DNA of 64,000 bases from Alistipes muris (GTDB taxonomy: Bacteria; Bacteroidota; Bacteroidia; Bacteroidales; Rikenellaceae), in assembly GCF_943193205.1 (NCBI RefSeq), contig NZ_CALPDD010000001.1, positions 186,001 to 250,000 on the forward strand, read 5' to 3'. The position numbers were made by a program, and so were the translations under genes. Below, one piece after another: positions 27,436 to 35,946 of the stretch. Below the pieces are notes generated by a model that had not been told where the DNA came from, ran no database searches, and saw only the letters and a program-made list of their open reading frames with translations. The first letter of the stretch is position 1, and each line of letters opens with the position of its first letter.

Positions 27436-27490
27436 GCAGGGCGATTCGGATTTTTTTCTTAATTTAGCACCCCTAAAACCAAGACCCATC

Positions 27491-29335
27491 ATGTGCGGAA
27501 TAGTCGGTTATGTCGGCGGGCGCGACGCCTGCCCCATCCTTATCAAGGGCCTGCACAGGCTCGAATATCGCGGTTACGACAGTGCGGGCGTCGCGTTGGT
27601 CGGGGCCGGCGGCGGGCTCAACGTCTACAAATGCAAGGGCAAGGTCGCCGATCTGGAGCATTTCCTCGACGGCAAGGACCTCTTCGGTCATATCGGTATC
27701 GCCCATACGCGTTGGGCGACGCACGGCGTGCCCAACGACGTCAATGCCCATCCCCATTACTCCGAATCCGAGGACATCGCCTTGATTCATAACGGTATCA
27801 TTGAGAATTACCGCGTGCTCAAGGACGCCCTCGTCGAGAACGGCTATACTTTCCGCAGCAGCACCGATTCGGAAGTGCTCGTCAATCTGATCGAGTACGT
27901 CCGCAAGACCAACAGCTGTTCGCTCCTCGAAGCCGTGCAGCAGGCTTTGAAGCAGGTCGTCGGGGCCTACGCCATCGCCATCATCGAGAAGAACAACCCC
28001 GACGAAATCATCGCCGCGCGTCAGAGCAGCCCGATGGTCGTGGGTATCGGTCAGGACGAGTATTTCCTCAGTTCCGACGCCACTTCCATCATCGAGTATA
28101 CCGAAGATTTCGTCTACATCAACGACGGCGAGGTCGCGGTCATCAACCGCCATAAGCCTTTGAAGGTCGTCACCCTCGACAACCGGGAGAGCAACATCGA
28201 CATCAAGAAGCTCCAGCTGTCGATTTCCCAGCTCGAAAAGGGCGGGTATCCCCACTTCATGCTCAAGGAGATTTACGAGCAGCCCGGTACGTTGGTCGAC
28301 TGCATCCGCGGCCGTATCAACGCCGAGACCTACGAGGTCAAGCTCTCGGGCGTCATCGACCACCGCGACAAGTTCGTCGCCGCCCGCCGCATCATCTTCG
28401 TCGCGTGCGGTACTTCGTGGCATGCGTCGCTCATCGGCGAGCATCTGATCGAATCCATCTGCCGCATCCCCGTCGAGGTCGAGTACGCCTCGGAGTTCCG
28501 TTACCGCAACCCCATCATCCGCGAGGACGACATCGTCATCGCCGTCTCGCAGTCGGGCGAGACGGCCGATACCTTGGCCGCCGTCGAGCTGGCCCGCAAG
28601 GCCGGGGCCTTCGTCTTCGGCATTTGCAACGTCGTCGGTTCGTCCATCGCCCGCGCCACCGATTCGGGGGCTTACATCCACGTCGGACCCGAAATCGGCG
28701 TCGCTTCGACCAAGGCGTTCACCGGGCAGGTCACCGTCATGGCCATGCTCGCGCTCGCCATCGGCCGCGAGAAAGGCACCGTCTCCGACGATTACTACCG
28801 CGAGGTCTCCAAGGCTTTGCTGGAGTTGCCGCAGACGCTCGAAGAGGTGTTGAAGGTCGGCGACCAAATCAAGGATTTGGCCAAGATTTTCACCTATGCC
28901 CACAATTTCATCTACCTCGGCCGCGGTTACAATTACCCCACGGCGTTGGAGGGGGCTTTGAAGCTCAAGGAGATTTCCTACATCCATGCCGAGGGTTACC
29001 CCGCCGCCGAGATGAAGCACGGGCCCATCGCGCTCATCGACGCCGAGATGCCGACCGTCGCCATCGCCACGCCCGACCATACGTACGAGAAGACCGCTTC
29101 CAACATCGAGGAGGTCCGGGCCCGCGGCGGCAAGATCATCGCCGTCATGGCGCGCGGCGACGAGCAGGTGCGGCGTTCGGCCGATTATTGCATCGAGGTG
29201 CCTGTCATCACCGAGTGCCTCATGCCTATCGTCGTGTCGATTCCCTTGCAGCTCATGGCTTATTACATCGCCGTCTACAAGGGGCGCAACGTCGACCAGC
29301 CGCGCAACCTCGCCAAGTCCGTCACGGTCGAGTAG
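27491..29335 (+). CDS. glmS: Glutamine--fructose-6-phosphate aminotransferase (isomerizing)
   Basis: This 614-residue enzyme makes glucosamine-6-phosphate from fructose-6-phosphate and glutamine, the entry to amino-sugar synthesis. The N-terminal glutaminase starts with the Cys nucleophile (MCGIVGYVGGRDA) and has LEYRGYDSAG and HTRWATHG. Two SIS domains follow (about residues 295-430 and 465-600), with CGTSWHA, SQSGETADT and AEGYPAAEMKHGPIALID. The C-terminus ends NLAKSVTVE as expected. The start is fixed by Cys2. The leader (27402-27490) is only about 90 bases and shows no ribozyme. glmM lies upstream, so both steps to GlcN-1-P are nearby. Confidence 0.97.
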   Translation: MCGIVGYVGGRDACPILIKGLHRLEYRGYDSAGVALVGAGGGLNVYKCKGKVADLEHFLDGKDLFGHIGIAHTRWATHGVPNDVNAHPHYSESEDIALIHNGIIENYRVLKDALVENGYTFRSSTDSEVLVNLIEYVRKTNSCSLLEAVQQALKQVVGAYAIAIIEKNNPDEIIAARQSSPMVVGIGQDEYFLSSDATSIIEYTEDFVYINDGEVAVINRHKPLKVVTLDNRESNIDIKKLQLSISQLEKGGYPHFMLKEIYEQPGTLVDCIRGRINAETYEVKLSGVIDHRDKFVAARRIIFVACGTSWHASLIGEHLIESICRIPVEVEYASEFRYRNPIIREDDIVIAVSQSGETADTLAAVELARKAGAFVFGICNVVGSSIARATDSGAYIHVGPEIGVASTKAFTGQVTVMAMLALAIGREKGTVSDDYYREVSKALLELPQTLEEVLKVGDQIKDLAKIFTYAHNFIYLGRGYNYPTALEGALKLKEISYIHAEGYPAAEMKHGPIALIDAEMPTVAIATPDHTYEKTASNIEEVRARGGKIIAVMARGDEQVRRSADYCIEVPVITECLMPIVVSIPLQLMAYYIAVYKGRNVDQPRNLAKSVTVE

Positions 29336-29339
29336 GAAA

Positions 29340-29359
29340 TGTCATTCTGAAGAATCTGG
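29340..29359. repeat. Shortened copy of a dispersed intergenic repeat
   Basis: TGTCATTCTGA joined to AGAATCT matches the two ends of the 35-bp element at 37807 and 44431, with the middle missing. It sits between glmS and its terminator. Confidence 0.5.
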
Positions 29360-29367
29360 AACAAAAA

Positions 29368-29405
29368 ATAAAGGCGCCGACTTCTCGTGAGGTCGGCGCC
29401 TTTAT
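29368..29405. terminator. Bidirectional terminator between glmS and the DUF2461 gene
   Basis: ATAAAGGCGCCGAC pairs perfectly with GTCGGCGCCTTTAT around a 10-base loop. A-rich and T-rich flanks on the two sides suit the converging genes. Confidence 0.9.
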
Positions 29406-29406
29406 C

Positions 29407-30108
29407 TTACATCATTTCTTCGTAGGCGTATTGCACGGCCCGGTTGATGATTTCGATGAAGCCGTGCGTCTTCCGGAATTCCTGGACCGCCCGTTCCACG
29501 AAATCTTCGGCATACAGAAAACTCTCGTCTATCGGTTTCTCTACGCACCAGTCCTTGTGCTTCAGCAGCTCTGCGTGTTCGCAGTCGGCCGGAAATCCCG
29601 TCGGTACGCGTTTGAGTTTGTTGTCCGTGTTGAGCCGGAATCCTTTGGCCGCGTCGATGGCTTTTTGCAGTTCCGTTCCGTTGTCAAGAATTTCTTCGCG
29701 CACCGAGCGCAGCAGCAGCGGTTCGGGGCAGTAGATGCCCGAAATCAGCATATGCTCGCCTATCATCCGGTCGCCTTTCGGGGCTATGTGCAGGTAGTAG
29801 CCCGCATAGCCCGATTTCTTGCCTTTCGGCGCCACGAAGATTCCCAGCCAGTTCTTGTAGGGGCTTTTGTCGTTCGAGAACCGCGTGTCGCGCGCTATGC
29901 GGTAGGTGCAGTCCTGCACCCGCAGTCCCCGTACCGTGGGGTCGAACGCCGCGATTCCCTCGATCAGTTCTTCGGTCAGCTTCGCCGCCAGCGCCTTCAC
30001 ATGCGTCCATTCGCTGCGGTGCGCGTCGAACCATTCGCGGGTGTTGTTTTCGTCCAAACGGCGGAAGAAGCCCACGATTTCTTCCATGTCGGCCGGGCGG
30101 ATTACCAT
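29407..30108 (-). CDS. DUF2461 domain protein
   Basis: The 233-residue protein follows the DUF2461 pattern: [73 protein letters not shown], and the closing 'LK..KDW..E' region with a C-terminal [16 protein letters not shown]. There is no signal peptide. The family is widespread in bacteria and fungi with no agreed function. The start at 30108 overlaps the end of glyA by 7 bases; an internal ATG at 30087 would leave a 14-base gap and is almost as good. It is cotranscribed with glyA. Confidence 0.85.
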   Translation of the reverse strand: MVIRPADMEEIVGFFRRLDENNTREWFDAHRSEWTHVKALAAKLTEELIEGIAAFDPTVRGLRVQDCTYRIARDTRFSNDKSPYKNWLGIFVAPKGKKSGYAGYYLHIAPKGDRMIGEHMLISGIYCPEPLLLRSVREEILDNGTELQKAIDAAKGFRLNTDNKLKRVPTGFPADCEHAELLKHKDWCVEKPIDESFLYAEDFVERAVQEFRKTHGFIEIINRAVQYAYEEMM

Positions 30109-31382
30109 GCGAAAAGCGGATATTCGGCCATCAGCGCGTTCACGTCGCGGCGTACCGATGCAATGTTCTCCTCGTTTTCGGGGTCGTGCAGCACCCGGTC
30201 TATCAGTTCCACGATGCAGTCCATCTTGTCTTCTTTCAGACCGCGGGTCGTGATGGCCGGGGTCCCGAAGCGCAGGCCCGACGTCTGGAACGGCGAGCGG
30301 CTGTCGAACGGCACCATGTTCTTGTTGGTCGTAATGTCGGCCGCCACCAGGCATTTTTCGGCCAGCTTGCCCGTCAGGTCGGGGAACTTCGTCCGCAGGT
30401 CCACCAGCATCAGGTGGTTGTCCGTGCCGTCCGACACGATTTTGTAGCCGCGTTTCACAAAGGCGTCGGCCATCGCACGGGCGTTTTTCTGCACTTGGCG
30501 CTGGTATTCTTTGTAGCTCGGGTCGAGCGCTTCGCCGAACGCCACCGCCTTGGCCGCGATGACATGTTCCAGCGGCCCGCCCTGGATGCCCGGGAATACG
30601 GCCGAGTTGAGTATCTGCGACATCATCTTCACCGCGCCTTTCGGGGTGGTCTGTCCCCACGGGTTCTCGAAGTCCTTGCCCATCAGAATGATACCTCCGC
30701 GAGGTCCGCGCAGGGTCTTGTGGGTCGTCGAGGTCACGATATGCGCATGTTTCACCGGGTTTTCCAGCAGCCCCGCCGCAATCAGTCCGGCCGTGTGGGC
30801 CATGTCGACCAGCAGCAGCGCGCCCACCTTGTCGGCGATTGCGCGCATCCGGGCGTAGTCCCATTCGCGCGAGTAGGCCGAGGCCCCGCCCACAATCAGC
30901 TTGGGCTTGCACTCCAGCGCCAGCCGTTCCATCGCGTCGTAGTCGATGCGTCCCGTCGCTTCGTCCAGCTTGTACCCTACGGCCTTGAAATATTTGCCCG
31001 ACATGTTTACCGGCGAGCCGTGCGAAAGGTGTCCGCCGTGGGCCAGGTCGAGCCCCATGAACGTGTCGCCCGGTTGCAGGCACGCGAAGAATACCGCCAT
31101 GTTGGCCTGCGCGCCCGAGTGGGGCTGCACGTTGGCATACTCGGCACCGTAGAGACGGCAGATGCGTTCGATGGCGAGGTTTTCGATTTGGTCGACCACT
31201 TCGCAGCCGCCGTAGTAGCGGGCTGCCGGATAGCCCTCGGCGTACTTGTTGGTCAGCACCGAGCCCATGGCTTCCATCACCTGGTCGCTCACGAAGTTTT
31301 CCGAGGCGATCAGTTCGATGCCGTGCATCTGACGGCTGCGTTCGGCACCGATCAGATCGAAAATCCGGGAATCTCTTTCCAT
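30102..31382 (-). CDS. glyA: Serine hydroxymethyltransferase
   Basis: This 426-residue PLP enzyme interconverts serine and glycine while loading tetrahydrofolate with a one-carbon unit. It has [50 protein letters not shown] and the PLP-lysine motif [13 protein letters not shown], followed by [16 protein letters not shown]. It is about average length. The start is fixed by [16 protein letters not shown] good promoter lies upstream, divergent from fabG, and DUF2461 follows in the same transcript. Confidence 0.97.
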   Translation of the reverse strand: MERDSRIFDLIGAERSRQMHGIELIASENFVSDQVMEAMGSVLTNKYAEGYPAARYYGGCEVVDQIENLAIERICRLYGAEYANVQPHSGAQANMAVFFACLQPGDTFMGLDLAHGGHLSHGSPVNMSGKYFKAVGYKLDEATGRIDYDAMERLALECKPKLIVGGASAYSREWDYARMRAIADKVGALLLVDMAHTAGLIAAGLLENPVKHAHIVTSTTHKTLRGPRGGIILMGKDFENPWGQTTPKGAVKMMSQILNSAVFPGIQGGPLEHVIAAKAVAFGEALDPSYKEYQRQVQKNARAMADAFVKRGYKIVSDGTDNHLMLVDLRTKFPDLTGKLAEKCLVAADITTNKNMVPFDSRSPFQTSGLRFGTPAITTRGLKEDKMDCIVELIDRVLHDPENEENIASVRRDVNALMAEYPLFAW

Positions 31383-31423
31383 AAGTTTTTTGCGGGTTTT
31401 TTGTTGGTTCTTCTTTCGATGGG

Positions 31424-31453
31424 TAAAGATAAGTCATTTTCGCCGAAATTCAA
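31424..31453 (-). promoter_or_regulatory. Promoter of glyA (TTG-19-TATCTTTA)
   Basis: Read on the minus strand, TTG (31453-31451) is followed after 19 bases by TATCTTTA (31431-31424), one base off the TAnnTTTG consensus. The box is 41 bases before the glyA ATG. Confidence 0.6.
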
Positions 31454-31484
31454 GAGTTTCCGGCCGTGTTTCAAATATTTTTCG

Positions 31485-31492
31485 TATCTTCG
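31485..31492 (+). promoter_or_regulatory. -7 box (TATCTTCG) upstream of fabG
   Basis: TATCTTCG differs from TAnnTTTG by one base and lies 44 bases before the fabG ATG. A -33 box is not obvious. Confidence 0.45.
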
Positions 31493-31536
31493 CGGCGCAA
31501 CAGGCAAAACGATTCAACATAAAATATTTGAAGACT

Positions 31537-32283
31537 ATGAAATTACTCGAAGGAAAAGTGGCTGTCGTGACGGGAGCTGCACGCGGCATCGGCAAGGCCA
31601 TCGCGCTGCAGTTCGCCGCCGAGGGGGCCAACGTGGCTTTCACCGACCTGAACATCGACGAGAACGGCAAGGCTACCGAGGCCGAAATCGCCGCTTTGGG
31701 CGTCAAGGCCAAGGGTTACGCATCGAACGCTGCCAATTTTGAGGATACGCACAAGGTCATCGACGAAATCGTCAAGGATTTCGGCCGTATCGACATTCTC
31801 GTCAACAACGCCGGTATCACCAAGGACGGTTTGATGATGCGCATGTCCGAGGCTCAGTGGGACGCCGTGCTGACGGTCAACCTCAAGTCTGCGTTCAACT
31901 TCATCCACGCCGTCACGCCCATCATGGCACGTCAGAAGAGCGGTTCGATCATCAACATGTCGTCCGTCGTCGGCGTCAGCGGCAACGCCGGCCAGTGCAA
32001 TTACTCCGCTTCCAAGGCCGGTATGATCGGTCTGGCCAAGTCCATCGCCAAGGAGATGGGTCCCCGCGGTATCCGCGCCAACGCCATCGCTCCCGGTTTC
32101 ATCATCACCGACATGACCGATAAGTTGCCCGACGAGGTCAAGGAGGGTTGGTACCAGCAGATTCCCCTGCGTCGCGGCGGTACGCCCGAGGACGTCGCCA
32201 AGGTCGCTTTGTTCCTCGCTTCCGACCTCTCGTCGTACGTCTCCGGCCAGGTCATCCACTGCTGTGGCGCTATGAATTGTTAA
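31537..32283 (+). CDS. fabG: 3-oxoacyl-ACP reductase
   Basis: This 248-residue short-chain dehydrogenase has the NADP loop TGAARGIGKAIA, NNAGITKDGLMMRMSEAQWD, and the catalytic Ser-Tyr-Lys in NMSSVVGVSGNAGQCNYSASKAG. The 'ITKDGLM' and 'PGFIITDMTDKLP' stretches are typical of FabG, which reduces 3-oxoacyl-ACP in fatty acid elongation. I chose ATG at 31537 (MKLLEGKVAVVTGAA); upstream in-frame sequence overlaps the promoter. It stands alone, with no other fab genes adjacent. Confidence 0.93.
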   Translation: MKLLEGKVAVVTGAARGIGKAIALQFAAEGANVAFTDLNIDENGKATEAEIAALGVKAKGYASNAANFEDTHKVIDEIVKDFGRIDILVNNAGITKDGLMMRMSEAQWDAVLTVNLKSAFNFIHAVTPIMARQKSGSIINMSSVVGVSGNAGQCNYSASKAGMIGLAKSIAKEMGPRGIRANAIAPGFIITDMTDKLPDEVKEGWYQQIPLRRGGTPEDVAKVALFLASDLSSYVSGQVIHCCGAMNC

Positions 32284-32296
32284 GGAGCGGTACGAG

Positions 32297-32423
32297 CAGA
32301 CGAAAAATCGCTGAACCGATGTCTTCGGACATCGCGGATATGAAAAAACACTCGCCGAGTTTATTCGGGCGGGTGTTTTTTTCATATCCGGTCTTTCATG
32401 GAAAGTTCAGCGATTTTCGTTTG
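32297..32423 (+). other. Strongly structured intergenic element (predicted three-way junction, with terminator-like arm)
   Basis: Three nested pairings are visible. An outer stem joins 32297-32316 (CAGACGAAAAATCGCTGAAC) to 32405-32423 (GTTCAGCGATTTTCGTTTG). Inside, a perfect hairpin CGATGTC-TTCG-GACATCG spans 32317-32334, and a long A/T-rich-based arm pairs 32335-32356 with 32367-32390. The element starts 13 bases after the fabG stop. The third arm carries a T-run, so it may act as a fabG terminator, but the outer stem and tetraloop hairpin go beyond a simple terminator. It runs directly into the direct repeat that follows. Confidence 0.6.
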
Positions 32424-32469
32424 CCGCCGCGATGCAAACAATCACGGAGTGCAGCGACGTAATTGTTTC
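32420..32469. repeat. 50-bp direct repeat, copy 1
   Basis: This copy is identical to the second at 32536-32585 except for two bases. It contains an imperfect stem (AAACAATCACG at 32436-32446 with CGTAATTGTTT at 32458-32468). It abuts the structured element. Confidence 0.75.
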
Positions 32470-32535
32470 CCCGGATTTTGAGCTGGTTTGTTCTTCCCGA
32501 AGCAGTATCCCGCAGGGATTTTCTGTCGCAGATGT

Positions 32536-32585
32536 TTTGCCGCCGCGACGCAGACAATCACGGAGTGCAGCGACGTAATTGTTTC
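32536..32585. repeat. 50-bp direct repeat, copy 2
   Basis: 48 of 50 bases match copy 1, 116 bases away. The stretch between copies (32470-32535) shows no gene. The whole gap 32284-32647 holds only this structured and repeated DNA plus the promoter at 32619. Confidence 0.75.
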
Positions 32586-32618
32586 TCCCCTGCCTGTCAA
32601 GTTTCGGTAGAATTGCAC

Positions 32619-32626
32619 TATCTTTG
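32619..32626 (+). promoter_or_regulatory. -7 box (TATCTTTG) of the PorV/PorQ-like gene
   Basis: Exact TATCTTTG, 21 bases before the ATG at 32648. The expected transcript leader is short. Confidence 0.6.
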
Positions 32627-32647
32627 CATTATCTAATCGTCTTTCCC

Positions 32648-33529
32648 ATGAAACGTCTCTTGTCCATCCCGTTCTTCGTGTTGAGCCTGTCGGTGGCCCC
32701 GGCGCAGGAGGTCGCCTGGCTCCCGTCGCCCGACGCCAAGACGCTCGCCATGGGCGGTGTCGCCATGACTGCCCTTTCGGGTTCCCACCCCATTTACAGC
32801 AATCCGGCCATGGCTGCTTTTTCGCTCATGCCGTCGCAGGTTTCGTCTTCTTATTACGGGCAGGGCAAGTCCAATTATTACGCCGTTACGGGTTATTGGC
32901 GTTTCGACAATTTCAACCTCACCCAAATCGGTTGGCGGCAGTTCTTCCGCGAGCAGGGCGGTAACGACATGGCCGTCGATTTGGGTTATTCGCGCCGTAT
33001 CGGCGACCGTTGGGCCGTCGGCGGCGTCACCCGTTACATGCACTTCAAGCGCTCCGAGGGTTCGGGCGATGCCTTGGCGGTCGATTTGAGCGTGGGTTGG
33101 ATGAAGCCCTTGAACAGCGTCGGCGACTTTTCCACTTTGCGCGTCGGCGCCAAGCTCGGTAATCTGGGTGGTTATTTCCATAAGAGCGATTATTCGCTCC
33201 CCATCAGCCTCACGGCCGGCGTCGCGTTGGATACGTTCCTTTCCGACGCCCACGAACTGACCGTCGGTGCCGATTTCGGTTATTGTTTTTCGCCTTCGCC
33301 CGTGCGCGGGTGCCAGGTGTCGGTCGGCGCCGAGTACAACCTCATGCAGCTCGTGCAGTTCCGGGCCGGATACCATTACGGCGAGCGGCGGGATTACTAC
33401 CCCTCCTATGCCAGCGTCGGCGCCGGGCTCCGCATCCTCCACCTGCGGCTCGACTTCGCCTACCTTTTCGCCCAAAAGAACACCTTGCTGCGCAATACTT
33501 ACAGCATCAGTTTCGGGCTCGATTTTTAG
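32648..33529 (+). CDS. PorV/PorQ family outer-membrane protein
   Basis: The 293-residue protein has a signal peptide (MKRLLSIPFFVLSLSVAPAQ) and the early motif DAKTLAMGGVAMTALSGSHPIYSNPA, which is the N-terminal plug signature of the PorV/PorQ (FadL-related) barrels. The remainder alternates barrel strands and ends in SFGLDF. PorV/PorQ proteins are linked to the type IX secretion machinery in some Bacteroidota, but this subfamily also occurs without it, and no other T9SS gene is seen here. The start at 32648 follows the promoter box closely. Confidence 0.78.
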   Translation: MKRLLSIPFFVLSLSVAPAQEVAWLPSPDAKTLAMGGVAMTALSGSHPIYSNPAMAAFSLMPSQVSSSYYGQGKSNYYAVTGYWRFDNFNLTQIGWRQFFREQGGNDMAVDLGYSRRIGDRWAVGGVTRYMHFKRSEGSGDALAVDLSVGWMKPLNSVGDFSTLRVGAKLGNLGGYFHKSDYSLPISLTAGVALDTFLSDAHELTVGADFGYCFSPSPVRGCQVSVGAEYNLMQLVQFRAGYHYGERRDYYPSYASVGAGLRILHLRLDFAYLFAQKNTLLRNTYSISFGLDF

Positions 33530-33549
33530 GGTCCGCCCGATATTCGCCT

Positions 33550-33580
33550 AAAGAGGGACGTCAGATGCGTCCCTCTTTTT
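33550..33580. terminator. Bidirectional terminator, overlapping the end of the LMW-PTP gene
   Basis: AAAGAGGGACG pairs with CGTCCCTCTTT around a 7-base loop, with T-run on the plus side. The convergent phosphatase gene ends inside the hairpin. Confidence 0.8.
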
Positions 33581-34049
33581 TCAGTGTTTCCAGCAGTCCT
33601 TCGCAGCCGTCTTCCAGCAGGTCCAGCACCAGCTCGAAACCCTCGTGCCCTTCGTAATACGGGTCGGGCACATGGCTCCGGTCCGGGTGTTTCCGGAAGA
33701 ATTCGCGCATGCGGTCAATCCGTTCGGCCGCTTCGCGCGACGGCGCCAGCCGATGGACATCTTCGTAGTTCATGTCGTCCATGACTACGATGCGGTCGAA
33801 TTCCGCGAAGTCTTCTTCCTCTATCTTCCGCGAGCGGTGCGTAAGTCCAAGTCCCCGTTTCGCCGCCGCGCTCCGCATCCGCGGGTCGGGCAGTTCGCCG
33901 CGATGGCCTCCGTAGGTGCCTGCCGAGTCGATTTCGAGCCGTTCCGACAGCCCCTGCGTTTCCGCAAGGTGCCGCATGACGCCCTCGGCGGCCGGCGAGC
34001 GGCAGATGTTGCCCAGGCAGACGAAAAGTATTTTGTATTTTTCCGGCAT
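33561..34049 (-). CDS. Low-molecular-weight protein-tyrosine-phosphatase
   Basis: This 162-residue enzyme has the P-loop VCLGNICRSPAAEG (C-x5-R-S) near residue 10 and the general-acid loop VPDPYYEG. It is cytoplasmic. In Bacteroidota, such phosphatases often dephosphorylate tyrosine kinases linked to exopolysaccharide export; no such kinase is seen in the window. It has its own divergent promoter. Confidence 0.94.
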   Translation of the reverse strand: MPEKYKILFVCLGNICRSPAAEGVMRHLAETQGLSERLEIDSAGTYGGHRGELPDPRMRSAAAKRGLGLTHRSRKIEEEDFAEFDRIVVMDDMNYEDVHRLAPSREAAERIDRMREFFRKHPDRSHVPDPYYEGHEGFELVLDLLEDGCEGLLETLKKEGRI

Positions 34050-34065
34050 GGTCGGTTGTTTTCCG

Positions 34066-34096
34066 CGAAGATAGGCAATCTTTTTGTAAATGGCAA
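34066..34096 (-). promoter_or_regulatory. Promoter of the LMW-PTP gene (TTGC-19-TATCTTCG)
   Basis: On the minus strand TTGC (34096-34093) and TATCTTCG (34073-34066) are 19 bases apart; the -7 box is 17 bases before the ATG. Confidence 0.6.
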
Positions 34097-34155
34097 TGAA
34101 GACGTTCCGAACAATATTGTCGCCTGCGGGGAGTTATACATTGGGGGAAATGTCG

Positions 34156-34163
34156 TACCTTTG
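34156..34163 (+). promoter_or_regulatory. -7 box (TACCTTTG) of the thioredoxin-like gene
   Basis: Exact TAnnTTTG match 38 bases before the ATG at 34201; it likely drives the four-base-to-few-base spaced run up to 37659. Confidence 0.55.
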
Positions 34164-34200
34164 TCCCGCATCCGCAAGTGCAGATTATAACGTGAAAGCC

Positions 34201-34722
34201 ATGAAATTGAAACGTATCGCGATGCTGGTCGTCCTGCTTCTGAGTTCCGCGCCGTTCGCCGGTTCGCAGGAGACGCGCCGCAGGGTGTCGAACGTCGAGG
34301 TGCTCGACCTCGACGGCAATCCGGCCATGTTGCCCCAGTGGGGTAAAAAGAACCTCCTGATATTCTACGTCGATCCCGACCGTCATAAGCAGAACGAGGA
34401 TTTCACCATCGAAATGGAGCAGAACCACAGGGCCGCCGGCGACAACCTCTACGGTTTCGGCGTCATGAACCTCAAGGACGCTCCCATGATTCCCAACGGC
34501 ATGGCTCGCAGCATGGCTAAGAAGCGCACCGCCAAGAACGGCGCCGTCGTGCTCGCCGACCAGGACCGTACGCTCAGTACCGCCTGGGGGCTGGGCGATT
34601 GCAACAACCAGTTCGTGCTGATGATCGTTTCCAAGGAGGGCGAGTTGGTTTTCATCCGCAAGGGGGTGCTTTCCGAGGCGGACAAGGAGGCTTTCTACAA
34701 GGCGGTCGAGCCTTACAGATAA
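34201..34722 (+). CDS. Secreted thioredoxin-fold protein (YtfJ-like)
   Basis: The 173-residue protein has a signal peptide (MKLKRIAMLVVLLLSSAPFAGSQ) and a thioredoxin-like pattern beginning VEVLDLDGNPAMLPQWGKKNLLIFYVDPD. The CxxC site of true thioredoxins is absent: the region after the first strand reads DPDRHKQNEDF. The overall order resembles YtfJ-type periplasmic proteins. A redox role is therefore unlikely. It begins a run with the BamA-like barrel (6-base gap) and the phosphoethanolamine transferase (3-base gap). Confidence 0.6.
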   Translation: MKLKRIAMLVVLLLSSAPFAGSQETRRRVSNVEVLDLDGNPAMLPQWGKKNLLIFYVDPDRHKQNEDFTIEMEQNHRAAGDNLYGFGVMNLKDAPMIPNGMARSMAKKRTAKNGAVVLADQDRTLSTAWGLGDCNNQFVLMIVSKEGELVFIRKGVLSEADKEAFYKAVEPYR

Positions 34723-34728
34723 ATCCGG

Positions 34729-35943
34729 ATGTTCCGCCGCATCGTTTTGTTTTTCATGTTGTTCGGGTCGTGCTTCGTCGTTCGGGCCGGGGTCTCCCCG
34801 TCCGGCGGGCCGCAGAGTCCCGCCACTCCCGCTGCCGTCGATTCGCTTTCCCTCCCGGCCGATACGCCCGTCCGGCGCAGGTCGTTCGTCGGGCGGATCA
34901 TCGACTACTTCGGCAAGTCGGCCGTCGACCGTACTTTCGAGAAGAAGATCGACCTCACCTTCGCCGGGGGGCCTAATTATTCCAAAACCAACAACTTCGG
35001 AATCGGGGTGCTGGCCGCAGGGCTTTATCGCATCGACCGCACCGATTCCCTCATCCCGCCCTCCGACGTCTCCGTCTTCGCCACCGTCTCCATTTCCGGT
35101 TTTTACTCCGTCGGCGTCGAGGGCAATACTTATTTCCGGCGCAGCCGCAGCAAGATGGATTATCTGGCCATGTTCGTTTCGGCGCCCCGCGATTTGTGGG
35201 GCATCGGTTACTGCGATGCGCGCCGCAACCCCGAAACTTCCTACGTCGAGAAGCAGTACAAGGTCCATGCGCGTTACGTCTATCGCGTCCTGCCCCACAC
35301 TTACGTCGGTTCGCGGCTCAGTTTCCAGCATACTGACGGCACGAAGTTCGACGCTGCGGGCGATAGTTACATCCGTCACCAGAAGCATTCTTACACCCTC
35401 ACCGGCATCGGTGCTATCGTCGAGTACGATTCGCGCGATTTCATTCCCGGCCCGTGGCGCGGGTTCTACGCCAGTCTCGAAGGGACCATTTTCCCCAAGG
35501 CGCTCGGGTCCTGCGAAACTACCCTTTACCGCGCTACTTTCACGTTCGACTGGTTCCAGCGTGTTTGGAAAGATTGTACCCTGGCGTTCGATTTCTACGG
35601 CGAGTTCAATTCCGCCGCCGCTCCATGGCCCATGCTCGCCCGCATGGGCGGCAGCCGGCGCATGCGCGGTTATTACGAGGGGCGCTACACCGACAATTGC
35701 CTGCTCACGGTCCAGCTCGAATTGCGCCAGCGTATCTGGCGGCGTTTCGGGTGCACGGTCTGGGGCGGTGCCGGCAATGTCTTCAGCGAGCGTTCCGGCG
35801 ACCGGTTCGATTGGTCGCATACCTTGCCCAACTACGGCGTCGGTCTGCGTTGGGAGTTCAAAAAGCGGGTCAACGTGCGCGTCGACTACGGTTTCGGCCG
35901 TAAGACCAGCGGTTTCCTGCTCAGTATCAACGAAGCTTTTTAG
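34729..35943 (+). CDS. BamA/TamA-type (D15) outer-membrane barrel protein
   Basis: The 404-residue protein has a signal peptide (MFRRIVLFFMLFGSCFVVRA) and then a barrel matching the C-terminal half of Omp85/D15 proteins. There is no obvious POTRA domain. Conserved elements include YDSRDFIPGPWRGFY (the strand leading to lid loop) and ARMGGSRRMRGYYEGRYTDN, which resembles the essential 'RGF' loop of Omp85 (here MRGYYEGRY). It may assist protein or lipid delivery to the outer membrane. Short family members of this type are common in Bacteroidota, with unknown clients. Confidence 0.8.
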   Translation: MFRRIVLFFMLFGSCFVVRAGVSPSGGPQSPATPAAVDSLSLPADTPVRRRSFVGRIIDYFGKSAVDRTFEKKIDLTFAGGPNYSKTNNFGIGVLAAGLYRIDRTDSLIPPSDVSVFATVSISGFYSVGVEGNTYFRRSRSKMDYLAMFVSAPRDLWGIGYCDARRNPETSYVEKQYKVHARYVYRVLPHTYVGSRLSFQHTDGTKFDAAGDSYIRHQKHSYTLTGIGAIVEYDSRDFIPGPWRGFYASLEGTIFPKALGSCETTLYRATFTFDWFQRVWKDCTLAFDFYGEFNSAAAPWPMLARMGGSRRMRGYYEGRYTDNCLLTVQLELRQRIWRRFGCTVWGGAGNVFSERSGDRFDWSHTLPNYGVGLRWEFKKRVNVRVDYGFGRKTSGFLLSINEAF

Positions 35944-35946
35944 TCC

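Noticed and set aside
27402..27490. Possible glmS ribozyme in the glmS leader
   Set aside because: The leader is only about 90 bases, largely occupied by the upstream terminator and an AT-rich stretch; the ribozyme core does not fit.
32420..32585. CRISPR array
   Set aside because: Only two copies, 116 bases apart, with an internal palindrome and no cas genes; it does not look like repeat-spacer units.
32648..33529. Evidence for a type IX secretion system
   Set aside because: Only one PorV/PorQ-type barrel is present; no other por/gld/spr gene or T9SS C-terminal signal was recognised in the window.
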